The notes under the pieces: generated by a model
The model's input: the letters and a program-made list of their open reading frames with translations, nothing else
Told to the model about the DNA's origin: nothing
The model's database searches: none
Shown here: positions 50,974-60,858 of the stretch, piece by piece
Layout: each line of letters opens with the position of its first letter
Numbering within the stretch: the stretch's first letter is position 1
Source of the DNA: Pseudomonas sp. TH43
GTDB taxonomy: Bacteria; Pseudomonadota; Gammaproteobacteria; Pseudomonadales; Pseudomonadaceae
Length of the DNA: 64,000 nucleotides
Assembly: GCF_016650635.1 (NCBI RefSeq)
Contig: NZ_JAEKFI010000002.1
Coordinates: 1 to 64,000 of the forward strand
Direction: 5' to 3'
Program-made: the position numbers and the translations under genes

Positions 50974-53900
50974 AGATTCTCGCCATTCGCTTGAAGAACC
51001 TCGCCTCGCTGGCCGGGCCGTTCGAGATTGATTTCACCGCTGAACCGTTGGCCAGCGCTGGTTTGTTCGCGATCACCGGCCCGACCGGCGCCGGTAAAAG
51101 CACCCTACTCGACGCCTTGTGCCTGGCGCTGTTCGGCGCCGTGCCGCGCCTGAACAACACCGGCCGCGACGCAAAAGTCCCCGATGCCGACGGCGAAATC
51201 GCCACTGGCGACCCGCGCACCTTGTTGCGTCGCGGTACCGGCGAAGGTTATGCCGAAGTGGATTTCGTCGGTGTCGATGGCCGCCGTTATCGGGCGCGCT
51301 GGGAGGCCAATCGCGCCCGCGAGAAGGCCGGCGGCAAGTTGCAGGCCAGTCGTCAGAGCCTGCGCGATATCGATCAGGATCAACTGCTCGCCAGCCAGAA
51401 AGGCGAGTACAAGACGCAACTGGAAGCCGCGCTGGGCCTCAACTTCGAGCAGTTCACCCGCGCCGTGTTGTTGGCCCAGAGCGAGTTCAGCGCATTCCTA
51501 AAGGCTGACGATAACGACCGTAGCGAGTTGCTGGAAAAACTCACCGACACCGCGCTGTACACCCGCCTCGGCCGCCGCGCCTTCGATAAAACCAAAGAGG
51601 CCCGCGAAGCGCACAAGCTGTTGCAGGATCAGGCCACCGGGGTCACGCCGCTGGCGCCCGAAGCCCGTGCAGAACTGGATGAGCGCTTCAACGCCGCGCA
51701 GCAGCAACAGAAGTTGCAGCAAGCGCAACTCAAGCAGCTTGAGCAACAGCACAGCTGGCTCAGGGATCTGCGGCTTTTACAGGACGCGCAACAAGCCGCC
51801 ACCGAACAATTGCACAGCGCACAGCAGCAATGGCAAGGTCTGGCCGGAGAACGCGTGAAGCTGACGCGTCTGGAGCAACTCGGCCCACAGCGGCATCAGT
51901 TCGCACGCAAAACCGAACTCGATGCGTTGCTGGCGCCGTTGGCGGCACAGATTGCCGAGCACACCCGGCAGCACGCCGAACTGACTGAACGCCAGACGCA
52001 ACTTGAGCAGACTCTCGATGCCGCGAAAGTCGCACTGACCGACGCGCAACAAAGACAAAACGAAAACGCACCGCTGCTGCGTCAGGCCTTTGAAGAGCAA
52101 AGCACCCTCGCCCGTTTGGCCAGGGAAGTCGCCGCTTGTGCTGAAGCCAGAGCCAATGCGCAGCAGGCCTGTACCGATGGCCAGAGCGCCATTCAAACCT
52201 TGCAGGAAAAGCAGGGCCAGGTCGCCGAACGCTTGCAACGCATCGCCACCGAGCTGGAACAAAGCGCCCATCTGGCGCCGCTAAGCGACGCCTGGAATGC
52301 CTATCGCGATCGTCTCCAGCAATTGATGTTGATCGGCAATCGGCTGAACAAGGGGCAGGCCGAACTGGCGAACCTCGAACAAAACGCCACTCGCAGCGCC
52401 GAGGAGTTGACCGCGCAGAAGCAGCAACTTGAAGTGCTGTTCAACGAGGCCGGCGCCGAACCCGACGCCGTAGCTGAACAGATCGGCATCCTAGGCACGC
52501 TGCTGCAGGACAACCGTAAACAACTGCGCGCGTTCGAAGACCTGTCGCGCCTGTGGGCCACGCAGCAGGAGTTGGACAAGCGCGGCGCCGAACTGCAACA
52601 ACGCCAGCTCAGCGCTCAACAGCAACGTGAGCGCCTGACCCAGGACGGCGTGAAAAGCAAAGCCGAACTGACCATCGCCGAGCAAACCCTCAACGTCACC
52701 CGCGAACTGCTTGAGCGCCAACGCCTGGCGCGCAGTGCCAGTGTCGAAGAGTTGCGTGAGCAGTTGCAGGATGACCAGCCATGCCCGGTGTGCGGCAGCA
52801 ACGAGCACCCCTACCATCAGCCGGAAGCATTGCTGCAAAGCCTCGGTCGCCACGACGAAAGCGAGCAAGCCAATGCGCAGCAAGTCGTCGATCAACTCAA
52901 GGAAAAGCTCAGCGAACTGCGCGCCGACGTGGGGGCTGTCATTGCTCAGCAAAAAGAGTTGCTGCAACAGCAGGAACAATTGGCGAGTCAGCAACAGGCC
53001 CTCGCGCCGAGCCTCGACGCGCATCCGTTGTCCGCGCAGTTGCTGAATCAGCACGCCGACAAGCGCGACGCCTGGCTGCTGCGCCAGAACGAACAGTTGA
53101 ACCAGAGCATCACTCAGGACGAACAACGCCAGAACGCCCTGCTCACCCTGCAACAGGATGCCGCGCGCCTGACGCAACAATTGCGTCAGGCGGAAACCGC
53201 GCACCAGCAAGCGGCGCAACACCTGAGTAATCAGCAACGCGAACTGAGCAGTGACCGTCAGCGCCTCGACGAAGAGCTGACGGCGTTCGGCAATCTGCTG
53301 CCCGCCGAGACTCTTGAAGCCTTGCGCCTGGAGCCGGCGGCGACGTTCATGCAGCTCGACCGGCAGATCGCTGAGCGCCTGGCGCAAGTCGATCAACAGA
53401 AAGAAGAACTGGCCGAGCAACAGCAACGCCAGCAGACGCTGGACAAAGAACAGGATCGTCAGCAAACCCGCGTGCAGCAGGCGCAAACGGCTGAGCAGCA
53501 GTTCAACGCGCTGGCCGGACAACAGCAAATCTGCCAGGAAAAACTCGCGCAATTGCTCGGCGAGCACAGCAGCGCCGAGCACTGGCAACAGCAGTTGGAA
53601 CAGGCTGTAGAACAGGCGCGCAACGCCGAAACCACGACGGCGCAGGATCTGCAAAACGTCCGCACACAGCTCGTGCAGATCGCTGCCGAACTGAAGGCAC
53701 AGCAACAACGTTTACACGCGCTGGAAAACGAAGATCAGGATCTGGCCGGCAAGATTGCTGACTGGCGCGCCCGTCACCCGGAACTGGATGACGGTGGCCT
53801 CGAAGACCTGTTACGAGTCGACGATGCGCAATTCGCCGATCTGCGCCAACGCTTGCAGCAAAACGAAAAAGCCGTCGAGCAGGCCAAGGTGTTGTTGCAG

Positions 53901-54611
53901 GAGCGCGATCAGCGCCTGCTGGACCATCAGGCCCAGCACAACGGCAACCTCGACGCCGAACAACTCGCCAGTGCCCTGACTGATCTGCAAAACCAATTCA
54001 CCGTCAGCGAGCAGCACTGCGCCGAATTGCGCGCTAAACAGGTCGAGGATCAACGCCGGCAGAACGCCAATCAGGCGCTGGCGCAACAGATCGCTGATGC
54101 CTACGCCGAGTTTCAGCGCTGGGCGCGACTGAGTGCGCTGATCGGCTCCGCTACCGGCGACACCTTCCGCAAGATAGCCCAGGCCTACAACCTCGACTTG
54201 CTGTTGCATCACGCCAACGTACAACTGCGCCAACTGGTCAAACGCTATCGCCTGAAACGCGGCGGCAGCATGCTCGGCCTGTTGGTGATGGACACCGAAA
54301 TGGGTGATGAACTGCGCTCGGTGCATTCGTTGTCCGGCGGCGAGACGTTCCTGGTGTCGCTGGCGTTGGCGTTGGGCCTGGCGTCGATGGCGTCGAGCAC
54401 GCTGAAAATCGAATCGCTGTTTATCGACGAAGGCTTTGGCAGCCTCGATCCGGAATCCCTGCAACTGGCGATGGACGCGCTCGATGGCTTGCAGGCGCAG
54501 GGCCGCAAAGTCGCGGTGATCTCCCACGTGCAGGAAATGCACGAACGGATTCCGGTGCAGATTCAGGTGCAGCGTCAGGGCAACGGGTTAAGCACGCTGG
54601 AGGTGAAATGA
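50970..54611 (+). CDS. sbcC: Exonuclease SbcCD subunit C (Rad50-like ATPase)
   Basis: 1213 aa. Walker A 'GPTGAGKST' (37-45), long Q-rich antiparallel coiled coil (about 180-1050) with the zinc hook 'CPVC' at about 605, ABC signature 'SLSGGETFLVSLALAL' (about 1120) and Walker B 'LFIDEGFGSLD' (about 1150). Length and layout are normal. Cotranscribed between sbcD and the GST gene by 4-base overlaps. Confidence 0.96.
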   Translation: MKILAIRLKNLASLAGPFEIDFTAEPLASAGLFAITGPTGAGKSTLLDALCLALFGAVPRLNNTGRDAKVPDADGEIATGDPRTLLRRGTGEGYAEVDFVGVDGRRYRARWEANRAREKAGGKLQASRQSLRDIDQDQLLASQKGEYKTQLEAALGLNFEQFTRAVLLAQSEFSAFLKADDNDRSELLEKLTDTALYTRLGRRAFDKTKEAREAHKLLQDQATGVTPLAPEARAELDERFNAAQQQQKLQQAQLKQLEQQHSWLRDLRLLQDAQQAATEQLHSAQQQWQGLAGERVKLTRLEQLGPQRHQFARKTELDALLAPLAAQIAEHTRQHAELTERQTQLEQTLDAAKVALTDAQQRQNENAPLLRQAFEEQSTLARLAREVAACAEARANAQQACTDGQSAIQTLQEKQGQVAERLQRIATELEQSAHLAPLSDAWNAYRDRLQQLMLIGNRLNKGQAELANLEQNATRSAEELTAQKQQLEVLFNEAGAEPDAVAEQIGILGTLLQDNRKQLRAFEDLSRLWATQQELDKRGAELQQRQLSAQQQRERLTQDGVKSKAELTIAEQTLNVTRELLERQRLARSASVEELREQLQDDQPCPVCGSNEHPYHQPEALLQSLGRHDESEQANAQQVVDQLKEKLSELRADVGAVIAQQKELLQQQEQLASQQQALAPSLDAHPLSAQLLNQHADKRDAWLLRQNEQLNQSITQDEQRQNALLTLQQDAARLTQQLRQAETAHQQAAQHLSNQQRELSSDRQRLDEELTAFGNLLPAETLEALRLEPAATFMQLDRQIAERLAQVDQQKEELAEQQQRQQTLDKEQDRQQTRVQQAQTAEQQFNALAGQQQICQEKLAQLLGEHSSAEHWQQQLEQAVEQARNAETTTAQDLQNVRTQLVQIAAELKAQQQRLHALENEDQDLAGKIADWRARHPELDDGGLEDLLRVDDAQFADLRQRLQQNEKAVEQAKVLLQERDQRLLDHQAQHNGNLDAEQLASALTDLQNQFTVSEQHCAELRAKQVEDQRRQNANQALAQQIADAYAEFQRWARLSALIGSATGDTFRKIAQAYNLDLLLHHANVQLRQLVKRYRLKRGGSMLGLLVMDTEMGDELRSVHSLSGGETFLVSLALALGLASMASSTLKIESLFIDEGFGSLDPESLQLAMDALDGLQAQGRKVAVISHVQEMHERIPVQIQVQRQGNGLSTLEVK

Positions 54612-55204
54612 ACACGCTGTACTCCTTCCGCCGCTGCCCGTACGCCATGCGTGCGCGGATGGCGTTACGTTACTCGGGTGTACCGGTGGACATCGTCGAG
54701 GTCAGCCTCAAAGCGAAACCGGCGGAGATGCTGGCGATCTCGCCAAAAGGCACGGTGCCAGTACTGGATGCGGGCGGGCTGGTGATTGATGAGAGCCTGG
54801 ATATCATGCGCTGGGCGTTGGCGCAGAATGATCCGGACAACTGGCTACTCGACGGGGACTCGTTCGGGGCGTTATGGATGGACAAGCTGATTCAGGGCAA
54901 CGATCAAGTGTTCAAGGTGCACCTGAATCGCTACAAGTACGCCGAGCGCTATCCCGAACAGCGGATGGAGGTTTATCGGGCTGAGGGCGCGTTGTTTTTG
55001 CAGAAGCTGGATGAGTTGCTGACGGATCGCGATTATTTGCTGACTGATCATCCGAGTCTGGCGGATATCGCCCTGCTGCCGTTCGTTCGGCAGTTTGCGC
55101 ACGTAGATCGCGAGTGGTTTGCGCAGGCGCCTTACCCGCGTCTGCAGGCTTGGTTGCACAATTTCCTCGAGTCCGACCTCTTCACCTCGATCATGAAGAA
55201 ATAA
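54608..55204 (+). CDS. Glutathione S-transferase family protein
   Basis: 198 aa. Thioredoxin-like N-terminal domain 'LYSFRRCPYAMRARMAL' with the C-P-Y-A motif (omega/beta-like, catalytic Cys10), 'ISPKGTVPVL', and the helical C-terminal domain 'LADIALLPFVRQFAHVD'. Likely a glutathione-dependent thiol transferase or lyase. Overlaps sbcC by 4 bases. Confidence 0.92.
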   Translation: MNTLYSFRRCPYAMRARMALRYSGVPVDIVEVSLKAKPAEMLAISPKGTVPVLDAGGLVIDESLDIMRWALAQNDPDNWLLDGDSFGALWMDKLIQGNDQVFKVHLNRYKYAERYPEQRMEVYRAEGALFLQKLDELLTDRDYLLTDHPSLADIALLPFVRQFAHVDREWFAQAPYPRLQAWLHNFLESDLFTSIMKK

Positions 55205-55232
55205 CCCCACCTCTCCTGTAAATGAGTAACCC

Positions 55233-55384
55233 TGTGGTGAGGGGATTTATTGTGGCGAGGGGATTTATCCCCGTTCGGCTGCGAAGCAGTCGTGAAACCA
55301 TTCTATGCGGTGAGTCAGGCAAATTTGAGTTGCAGGATTTGGGGCTGCTTCGCAGCCCAACGGGGATAAATCCCCTCGCCACAA
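55233..55384. repeat. Large hairpin repeat
   Basis: Inverted arms 'gtggcgaggggatttatccc' and 'gggataaatcccctcgccac' around 'ggctgcgaagcagtcgtgaa' / 'gggctgcttcgcagcccaac'. Same family as the array at 26.5-27.3 kb. The left arm starts with an extra partial copy ('gtggtgaggggatttatt'). Confidence 0.9.
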
Positions 55385-55423
55385 ATGTGTATATCTCCAG
55401 AAAAGTGGTCAGCCTGTTATAGG

Positions 55424-55681
55424 TTAGGCCAACACTTGGCACATCCCGAGCGCCATGCAATCCACTTCGAAGGGGCCGAGGAAATTGGCGGCGGCCTTCA
55501 CCGGTGGATTCCCCGCCATCAGCCCCAACGTATTCGCCCGTTCGATGTTATGCGCAATGGTGTGATTGGCCTCTATGGCCCGCGCCAGCCCGCCGACCGA
55601 GCCTTGGCCGATTCCCAGCAATGAAGCGCCGTTGGTCATGACCGCCAGACTGGCGATGACCCAAAGTCTGTAGCCTTTCAT
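55424..55681 (-). CDS. Small secreted protein, unknown function
   Basis: 85 aa with a signal-like N-terminus ('MKGYRLWVIASLAVMTNGASLLG') and two cysteines near the end ('EVDCMALGMCQVLA'). Its ATG overlaps the stop of the upstream gene (ATGA), so the two are an operon. No family recognised. Confidence 0.65.
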   Translation of the reverse strand: MKGYRLWVIASLAVMTNGASLLGIGQGSVGGLARAIEANHTIAHNIERANTLGLMAGNPPVKAAANFLGPFEVDCMALGMCQVLA

Positions 55682-55890
55682 GCGCCGCCAACTCCCGCGA
55701 GTTCAGCCCGGTCGACCATCACGCTCTGCGAGCGGACTTCAAACTGGATGCCGGGGTGAGCGACTTCAATCGGTGCGCTGAAGCGGTGTTCCATTTGCGA
55801 GGCGATGCTGACGACCAGCACCACGGCCAGGTAAAGACCGATGGCCAGGTAGGCGCCAAGTTTGGCTGAATGAATGATTGCGCTGGCCAT
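55678..55890 (-). CDS. Small single-pass membrane protein
   Basis: 70 aa from ATG 55890 (GGAGAACACC upstream). One transmembrane helix ('LGAYLAIGLYLAVVLVVSIAS') with a short periplasmic tail. Coupled to the secreted-protein gene downstream. Function unknown. Confidence 0.65.
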   Translation of the reverse strand: MASAIIHSAKLGAYLAIGLYLAVVLVVSIASQMEHRFSAPIEVAHPGIQFEVRSQSVMVDRAELAGVGGA

Positions 55891-56046
55891 GGTGTTCTCC
55901 GTGGGCATGTTTCGATGGCCACAGAATCGATCAAAACAGCTGAGGCAACCACTCAGGGTTTGCCATAGTGAACATCAGCTTCGTTGATTATTTAGCCGGT
56001 CTATTTGCGCGGTTGAGAAAACCTATGACTGTGCTTCACGCACACG

Positions 56047-56119
56047 TGTAGGAGCTGCCGAAGGCTGCGATCTATTGACGTTGAAGATCAAAAGATCGCA
56101 GCCTTCGGCAGCTCCTACA
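56047..56119. repeat. REP-type inverted pair
   Basis: 'gtaggagctgccgaaggctg' and 'cagccttcggcagctcctac', with an inner 'gatct..agatc'. Confidence 0.9.
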
Positions 56120-56139
56120 GGGGAGTTTTGTGCAGACTT

Positions 56140-56319
56140 TCAGTGTTGGGCTTTGTGATCCAGGGCGGCGTAGAAATTGGCGCTCTGTTGCAGGTATTTC
56201 TGGGTGTAGCTCTGGGTGTGGGATTTTTTGCTGCTGATTTCAACGTTGGCGCTGGCTGGCAGAACCACGGTGGCAGAGATGGCGGAAGCGGCAATAACGG
56301 AGAAGAGATTGAAGTTCAT
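56140..56319 (-). CDS. Small secreted peptide, unknown function
   Basis: 59 aa from ATG 56319 (GAGGGTTACCGCC upstream). Signal peptide with cleavage after 'LPASA'; mature peptide of about 35 residues, Ser/Gln/Tyr-rich ('KKSHTQSYTQKYLQQSANFY'). Resembles the small secreted DUF-type peptides common in Pseudomonas; role unknown. Confidence 0.6.
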   Translation of the reverse strand: MNFNLFSVIAASAISATVVLPASANVEISSKKSHTQSYTQKYLQQSANFYAALDHKAQH

Positions 56320-56447
56320 GGCGGTAACCCTCGTGTTCGGTTGGCTTGCTTGCCCGGTTGGGCTGTGAAGCAAACTTAACGCTCGACGGTTACTTGCTTG
56401 AAATGCTTTGTAGCATTACCGGATATCAGCGCGATTAATACATAGAG

Positions 56448-56472
56448 ACAGGCCCCGTAAACCGGGGCCTGT
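56448..56472 (-). terminator. Terminator of the lactonase gene
   Basis: 'acaggccccg' / 'cggggcctgt' perfect 10-bp stem with a 5-base loop, immediately after the stop on the minus strand. The following T run is weak. Confidence 0.7.
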
Positions 56473-56475
56473 GGC

Positions 56476-57651
56476 TTATTGTCGCACCAGGAACTTGAGG
56501 TCGCTCGGCGCGTCCATCGGCAGTTTCTGCACAGTTTTGCCGAGCAGACCGGTCTTGCCATCGCGCTCGACGACGACAATCTGGTTGCTCTTCTGGTTGG
56601 CGATCAGCAGGAATTTGCCACTCGGATCGAGGCTGAATTCGCGCGGGTGATCGCCTTCCACCGAACGCTTTTGCAGCTCTTTAAGCTGAGCGGTCGCCGG
56701 ATCAATGCTGAACACCAGCAACTGATTGGCAGTGCCACGGTTGCTGACGTAGAGGAACTTGCCATCCGCCGAGGCGTGCAGCGCTGCGCCAGCCTTGTCC
56801 GAAGTTGGCTGACCGGCAGCCAGATCGACCAGTTGCGTCTGGGTCAGCACACCGTCGTGGTAGTCGAACACCGCGACTTGCGCACTCATTTCCATGGTCA
56901 GCCAGGCGTGTTTGCCGTCAGCGCTGAACAACAGGTGACGCGGACCGCTGCCCGCTGGCAACGCAACAGAAGGCGTTTTCGCCGGGGTCAGCGGCAGATC
57001 CGGGTTGGCCTTCGGGTCGAATTGGTAGATGAAGACTTTGTCCGCACCGAGGTCGTTGGAGAACACATAGCGTCCGTCCGGCGAGGACACGGTCGAATGC
57101 ACGTGGTTCGACGCCTGGCGCTCGGGATTGACCCGACTCGCCGGGTGCGCACTCATCTGCACCACGGGTTTGAGTTTGCCATCAGCCCCCACCGGCAAGA
57201 CCGCGAGGGTTCCGCCCGGATCTTCCACCACCGAATAGTTGCTGACGAACAGGTGGCTGGCGTCACCGCTGAGGCTCGAATGCGTCGGCTCGTTGCCCAA
57301 GCTCTGCACCTGATTGATCAGGCTCAGCGCGTGGGTTTTCGGATCGATCGCATAGCTGCTGACGCGGCCGACCGGATCTTTCTGGCCCGGGCCGTTTTCA
57401 TTGACCACAAACAGGCGATGCTGGTCTTTGGAGAGGGTCAGCCAGGACGGGTTTTCGCTCTTGACCACTTGCAGCGGTTTCGCATCGATCTGGCCAGTGG
57501 TGCTATCGAAGTTCATTCGATAGATGCCTTGGCTGCTGCCGGCGGTGTAGGAGCCGACCAGCAACTGGAAATTTTCGGCACTGGCGCTGGAAATGCCCAT
57601 CGCGCCGACGCTGCCAGCCATCAGCAGTGGCCAGAATTTACGCATTTTCAT
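56476..57651 (-). CDS. Secreted lactonase-family beta-propeller (YbhE/6-phosphogluconolactonase-like)
   Basis: 391 aa from ATG 57651 (AGGA eight bases upstream; other ATGs at 57645, 57660, 57669). Signal peptide cleaved after 'ISSASA'. Seven-bladed propeller repeats with 'LLVGSYTAGSSQGIY', 'SGPRHLLFSADGKHAWLTMEM', 'FLYVSNRGTANQLLVFSID' and 'HPREFSLDPSGKFLLIANQ'. Family members hydrolyse sugar lactones. Because it is exported, it could act on aldonolactones made in the periplasm, feeding the sugar-acid pathway encoded 2 kb away. Overlaps the preceding gene by 14 bases. Confidence 0.85.
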   Translation of the reverse strand: MKMRKFWPLLMAGSVGAMGISSASAENFQLLVGSYTAGSSQGIYRMNFDSTTGQIDAKPLQVVKSENPSWLTLSKDQHRLFVVNENGPGQKDPVGRVSSYAIDPKTHALSLINQVQSLGNEPTHSSLSGDASHLFVSNYSVVEDPGGTLAVLPVGADGKLKPVVQMSAHPASRVNPERQASNHVHSTVSSPDGRYVFSNDLGADKVFIYQFDPKANPDLPLTPAKTPSVALPAGSGPRHLLFSADGKHAWLTMEMSAQVAVFDYHDGVLTQTQLVDLAAGQPTSDKAGAALHASADGKFLYVSNRGTANQLLVFSIDPATAQLKELQKRSVEGDHPREFSLDPSGKFLLIANQKSNQIVVVERDGKTGLLGKTVQKLPMDAPSDLKFLVRQ

Positions 57652-57949
57652 CAGTTTCATCCTCATCATCGCTGCTGCTGACTACATCGCCGAGGCAGAC
57701 AAGGCGGTGCTCGCCGGTGGTTTTGGTGTCGCTGGCATAACCAATGACCAGCCAGCTCTGCAGATCTTCATCAAACGTGGCCGCTTCAACCTGCGCGGGG
57801 GTGAACTCCCAATGCTTGGCCGCTCGACCATCGATGCATTCGATGTGCAGGTTGTCGTCTTCGTCGAGGGCGAATTCGAAGGCATGCAGGCCGTCGATTT
57901 CGACCATACCGCAGTGTTCGAGGGCGTTGAGAAGGGTTTGGGCAGTCAT
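57638..57949 (-). CDS. Small acidic protein (DUF5629-like)
   Basis: 103 aa from ATG 57949. 'LLNALEHCGMVEIDGLHAFEF', 'CIDGRAAKHWEFTPAQVEAATFDEDLQSWLVIG', with a D/E-rich tail ('SSSDDEDETDE'). I believe this is the Pseudomonas DUF5629 family, from memory. Cotranscribed with the lactonase gene; function unknown. Confidence 0.7.
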   Translation of the reverse strand: MTAQTLLNALEHCGMVEIDGLHAFEFALDEDDNLHIECIDGRAAKHWEFTPAQVEAATFDEDLQSWLVIGYASDTKTTGEHRLVCLGDVVSSSDDEDETDENA

Positions 57950-58007
57950 GGCAATCAAGTCTTTCAGGGGGAAACCGGCAATGATAGCTCATTGTCGCTG
58001 GAGAACC

Positions 58008-58114
58008 CTGTGGGAGCTGCGGTGCGACGATTCGACTTGCCAGCGATGGCGGCGGCACATCCAACATAGATGTGTCTGACAGATTGCTATCGCTGGCAAG
58101 CCAGCTCCCACAGG
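58008..58114. repeat. REP pair
   Basis: 'ctgtgggagctgcggtgcga..cttgccagcgat' and 'atcgctggcaagccagctcc'; the left arm is imperfect. Confidence 0.8.
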
Positions 58115-58129
58115 TTTTTGTGGTGTGAC

Positions 58130-59709
58130 TTAAAGCGCATCGCGCGAAGGTTTGCCGTCCACGAGGCGCTGGACGCGCAACGGGTTGGCGTTTTTCAGCG
58201 GCTCCGGCAGCAAGCTGTCCGGGTAGTTCTGGTAACACACCGGGCGCAGGAAACGGTCGATCGCCAACGTACCGACCGAGGTGCCGCGCGCATCGGACGT
58301 CGCCGGGTACGGCCCGCCGTGCACCATCGAATCGCACACTTCAACACCGGTCGGATAGCCGTTGAGCAGAATCCGTCCGACCTTCTGTTCCAGCAACGGC
58401 GTCAGCTCAGGGAAGCGTTCGAAGTCCGCCAGCTCGCCGATAATCGTCGCGGTAAGTTGCCCGTGCAGCCCCTGCAACGCGGCGCTGAGTTGCGCCTTGT
58501 CCGCCACTTCGACGACCACCGTGGTCGGGCCGAACACTTCTTCTTGCAGCACTTCGTCTCCGTTGATCAACAGACTGACGTCAGCCTTGAACAGCTGCGG
58601 CTGCGCTTGATTGCCCTGCTGCGGATGGCCGGCCAGATGTTCGATGCCGGGATGCGCCAGCAGCTTCTGCAAGCCTTTGCCATAGCTGCCGAGGGTGCCG
58701 GCGTTGAGCATGGTTTGCGCCGGCTGATCGCCCATCAACCCGGCGACCTGCTGCACAAACGCGCTGAACTGCGGCGAGCGAATACCGATGACCAATCCCG
58801 GGTTGGTACAGAACTGACCACAGCCCTGCACCACCGACGCAGTCAGGTCGCGGGCGACGGTTTCCGAGCGTTCGGCCAATGCCTGCGGCAGGATGATCAC
58901 CGGGTTGATGCTCGACATTTCGGCAAACACCGGGATCGGCTGCGGGCGCGCCGCAGCCATATCGCACAATGCCCGACCGCCCTTGAGCGACCCGGTGAAG
59001 CCAACGGCCTGAATCGCCGGGTGTTTGACCAGCCATTCACCGACGCCACCGCCGTAGATCATGTTGAACACGCCGGCCGGCATCGCGGTTTTTCCGCCGC
59101 GCGGATCAGTGCATCGGCGACCAGTTCTGCTGTCGCCATGTGACCGCTGTGGGCCTTGAACACCACTGGGCAACCGGCGGCCAGTGCCGACGCGGTATCG
59201 CCACCCGCAGTGGAGAACGCCAGCGGAAAGTTGCTCGCGCCGAACACGGCGACAGGGCCGAGGCCGATGCGGTATTGACGCAGATCCGGGCGTGGTAATG
59301 GCTGGCGATCCGGCAGCGGCAGATCAATTCGCGCACCGTAGAAATCGCCACGGCGCAGGACTTTGGCGAACAACCGCATTTGCCCGCTGGTGCGACCACG
59401 TTCGCCCTGAATGCGCCCGGCCGGCAATGCGGTTTCGCGGCAGACCACCGCAACGAAATCATCGCCAAGGGCGTCGAGTTCATCGGCAATCGCATCGAGA
59501 AACTGCGCGCGGCGTTCAGCGCTGAGGCTGCGATAGGCCGGGTAGGCAGCGGCGGCGGCTTTGGCGGCGGCGTCGACCTCTTCCATCGTGGCCTGAATGA
59601 AATCGTGTGGCAGTTGCTCGCCGGTGCTGGCGTCAACGCTGTGCAGTTTGACGTCGCCAGCAGCGCTGCGCTGACCGCCGATGTAGTTGTGACCGAGAAT
59701 CTGAGTCAT
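58130..59709 (-). pseudogene. Alpha-ketoglutaric semialdehyde dehydrogenase, broken by a one-base frameshift
   Basis: The two halves together make a full NADP-type aldehyde dehydrogenase of about 525 aa. The N-terminal frame (from 59709, AGGAG upstream) contains 'VAVFGASNFPLAFSTAGGDTASALAAGCPVVFKAHSGH'; the C-terminal frame contains 'VGFTGSLKGGRALCDMAAARPQPIPVFAEMSSINPVIIL', catalytic Cys in 'QGCGQFCTNPGLV', and 'EEVFGPTTVVVEV'. At 59089-59093 a run of five A (coding strand) should be six. This would convert 2-oxoglutarate semialdehyde to 2-oxoglutarate, the last step of the pathway encoded here. Confidence 0.85.
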
Positions 59710-59718
59710 GGGATCTCC

Positions 59719-60711
59719 TTAAAGGGTGCCGATGCTGTCCGGTTCAAAAGCCGCTGCAATCGGCACAATGCCGTTGACCAGCGGTGCGCCGAATTCGCCC
59801 TGGCTGATTTCGAACACGTCACCCGGTTGGGTCCGAATGCCGTCGGCGAAGGACAGGGTCGCGGTGCCGAAGAAATGAATGTGCACGTCGCCTGGACGCA
59901 GGAACTGGCGGTATTTGAAGTGGTGGTACTCGAGGTTCGCCAGGCTGTGGCACATGTTCGCCTCGCCACTGAGAAATTCGTTCTGCCAGAGTACTTCGCC
60001 ATCACGCAGGATGCGGCTGGTGCCCGCAAGGTGTTGAGGCAATTCACCGGTACGAAGTTCCGGGCCATAGCTGCAACTGCGCAATTTCGAGTGCGCCAGG
60101 TACAGGTAATTCTTGCGTTCCATGACGTGATCGGAGAACTCGTTGCCCACGGCGAACCCGAGGCGATAGGGTTTGCCGTCATGACCGATGACGTAGAGGC
60201 CGGCCATTTCGGGCTCCTCGCCGGCGTCTTCGGCGAACGGCGGCACCGGGAACGGCTGGCCCGGACGCACGACGATGCTGCCATCGCCCTTGTAGAACCA
60301 TTCCGGTTGTACGCCGGCCTGCCCCGCCGCCGGTTTACCGCCCTCCACGCCCCATTTGAAGATGCGCATGGTGTCGGTCATCGTCGCTTCGTCGCCAGCC
60401 TGCTGGTGCATTTTGTCCCGCGCCGAGGCGCTGCCCAGGTGCGTCAGACCGGTACCGCTGACCAGCATGTGCGCCGGATCCGGGTGATCGAGTGGCGGCA
60501 GGATGCGCAGTTGCGCGAGCAGTTCGGCGTAGTCATGGCTGAAGCCGAGGCCGAGGGTTTGCACTTGCTGCTCCAGCGTGTGGCCAGCCTCGATGGCGGC
60601 CAGCGCCAGATCGCGCACGCTGCGCGCGTCCTGCACCTCGCGCACCAGACCGTTATCGACCACGCCAACGCGGCGCTCGCCGTTGCTTAACTCGAATTGA
60701 ACCAGATGCAT
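59719..60711 (-). CDS. AraD1/FAH-family 2-keto-3-deoxy-sugar acid dehydratase
   Basis: 330 aa. AGGAGAAGAAT before the ATG. FAH fold with 'VSGTGLTHLGSASARDKMHQ' and 'WFYKGDGSIVVRPGQPFPVPPFAEDAGEEPEMAGLYVIG' containing the metal ligands, and 'AVGNEFSDHVMERKNYLYLAHSKLR', the AraD1 pattern. Predicted to dehydrate 2-keto-3-deoxypentonate to 2-oxoglutarate semialdehyde in the non-phosphorylating pentose route. The dehydrogenase gene follows 9 bases downstream. Confidence 0.87.
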   Translation of the reverse strand: MHLVQFELSNGERRVGVVDNGLVREVQDARSVRDLALAAIEAGHTLEQQVQTLGLGFSHDYAELLAQLRILPPLDHPDPAHMLVSGTGLTHLGSASARDKMHQQAGDEATMTDTMRIFKWGVEGGKPAAGQAGVQPEWFYKGDGSIVVRPGQPFPVPPFAEDAGEEPEMAGLYVIGHDGKPYRLGFAVGNEFSDHVMERKNYLYLAHSKLRSCSYGPELRTGELPQHLAGTSRILRDGEVLWQNEFLSGEANMCHSLANLEYHHFKYRQFLRPGDVHIHFFGTATLSFADGIRTQPGDVFEISQGEFGAPLVNGIVPIAAAFEPDSIGTL

Positions 60712-60747
60712 ATTCTTCTCCTATTCCTTCGAAAACACCGCTGATCC

Positions 60748-60840
60748 CTGTGGGAGCGAGCCTGCTCGCGAAAGCGGTGTATCAGTCACCTCAAATGTTG
60801 AATGGGGCCGGCCTCTTCGCGAGCAGGCTCGCTCCCACAT
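60748..60840. repeat. REP inverted pair
   Basis: 'tgtgggagcgagcctgctcg' and 'cgagcaggctcgctcccaca', between the MFS and AraD1 genes. Confidence 0.9.
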
Positions 60841-60858
60841 GGGGCCAGCGTTGGGCTG

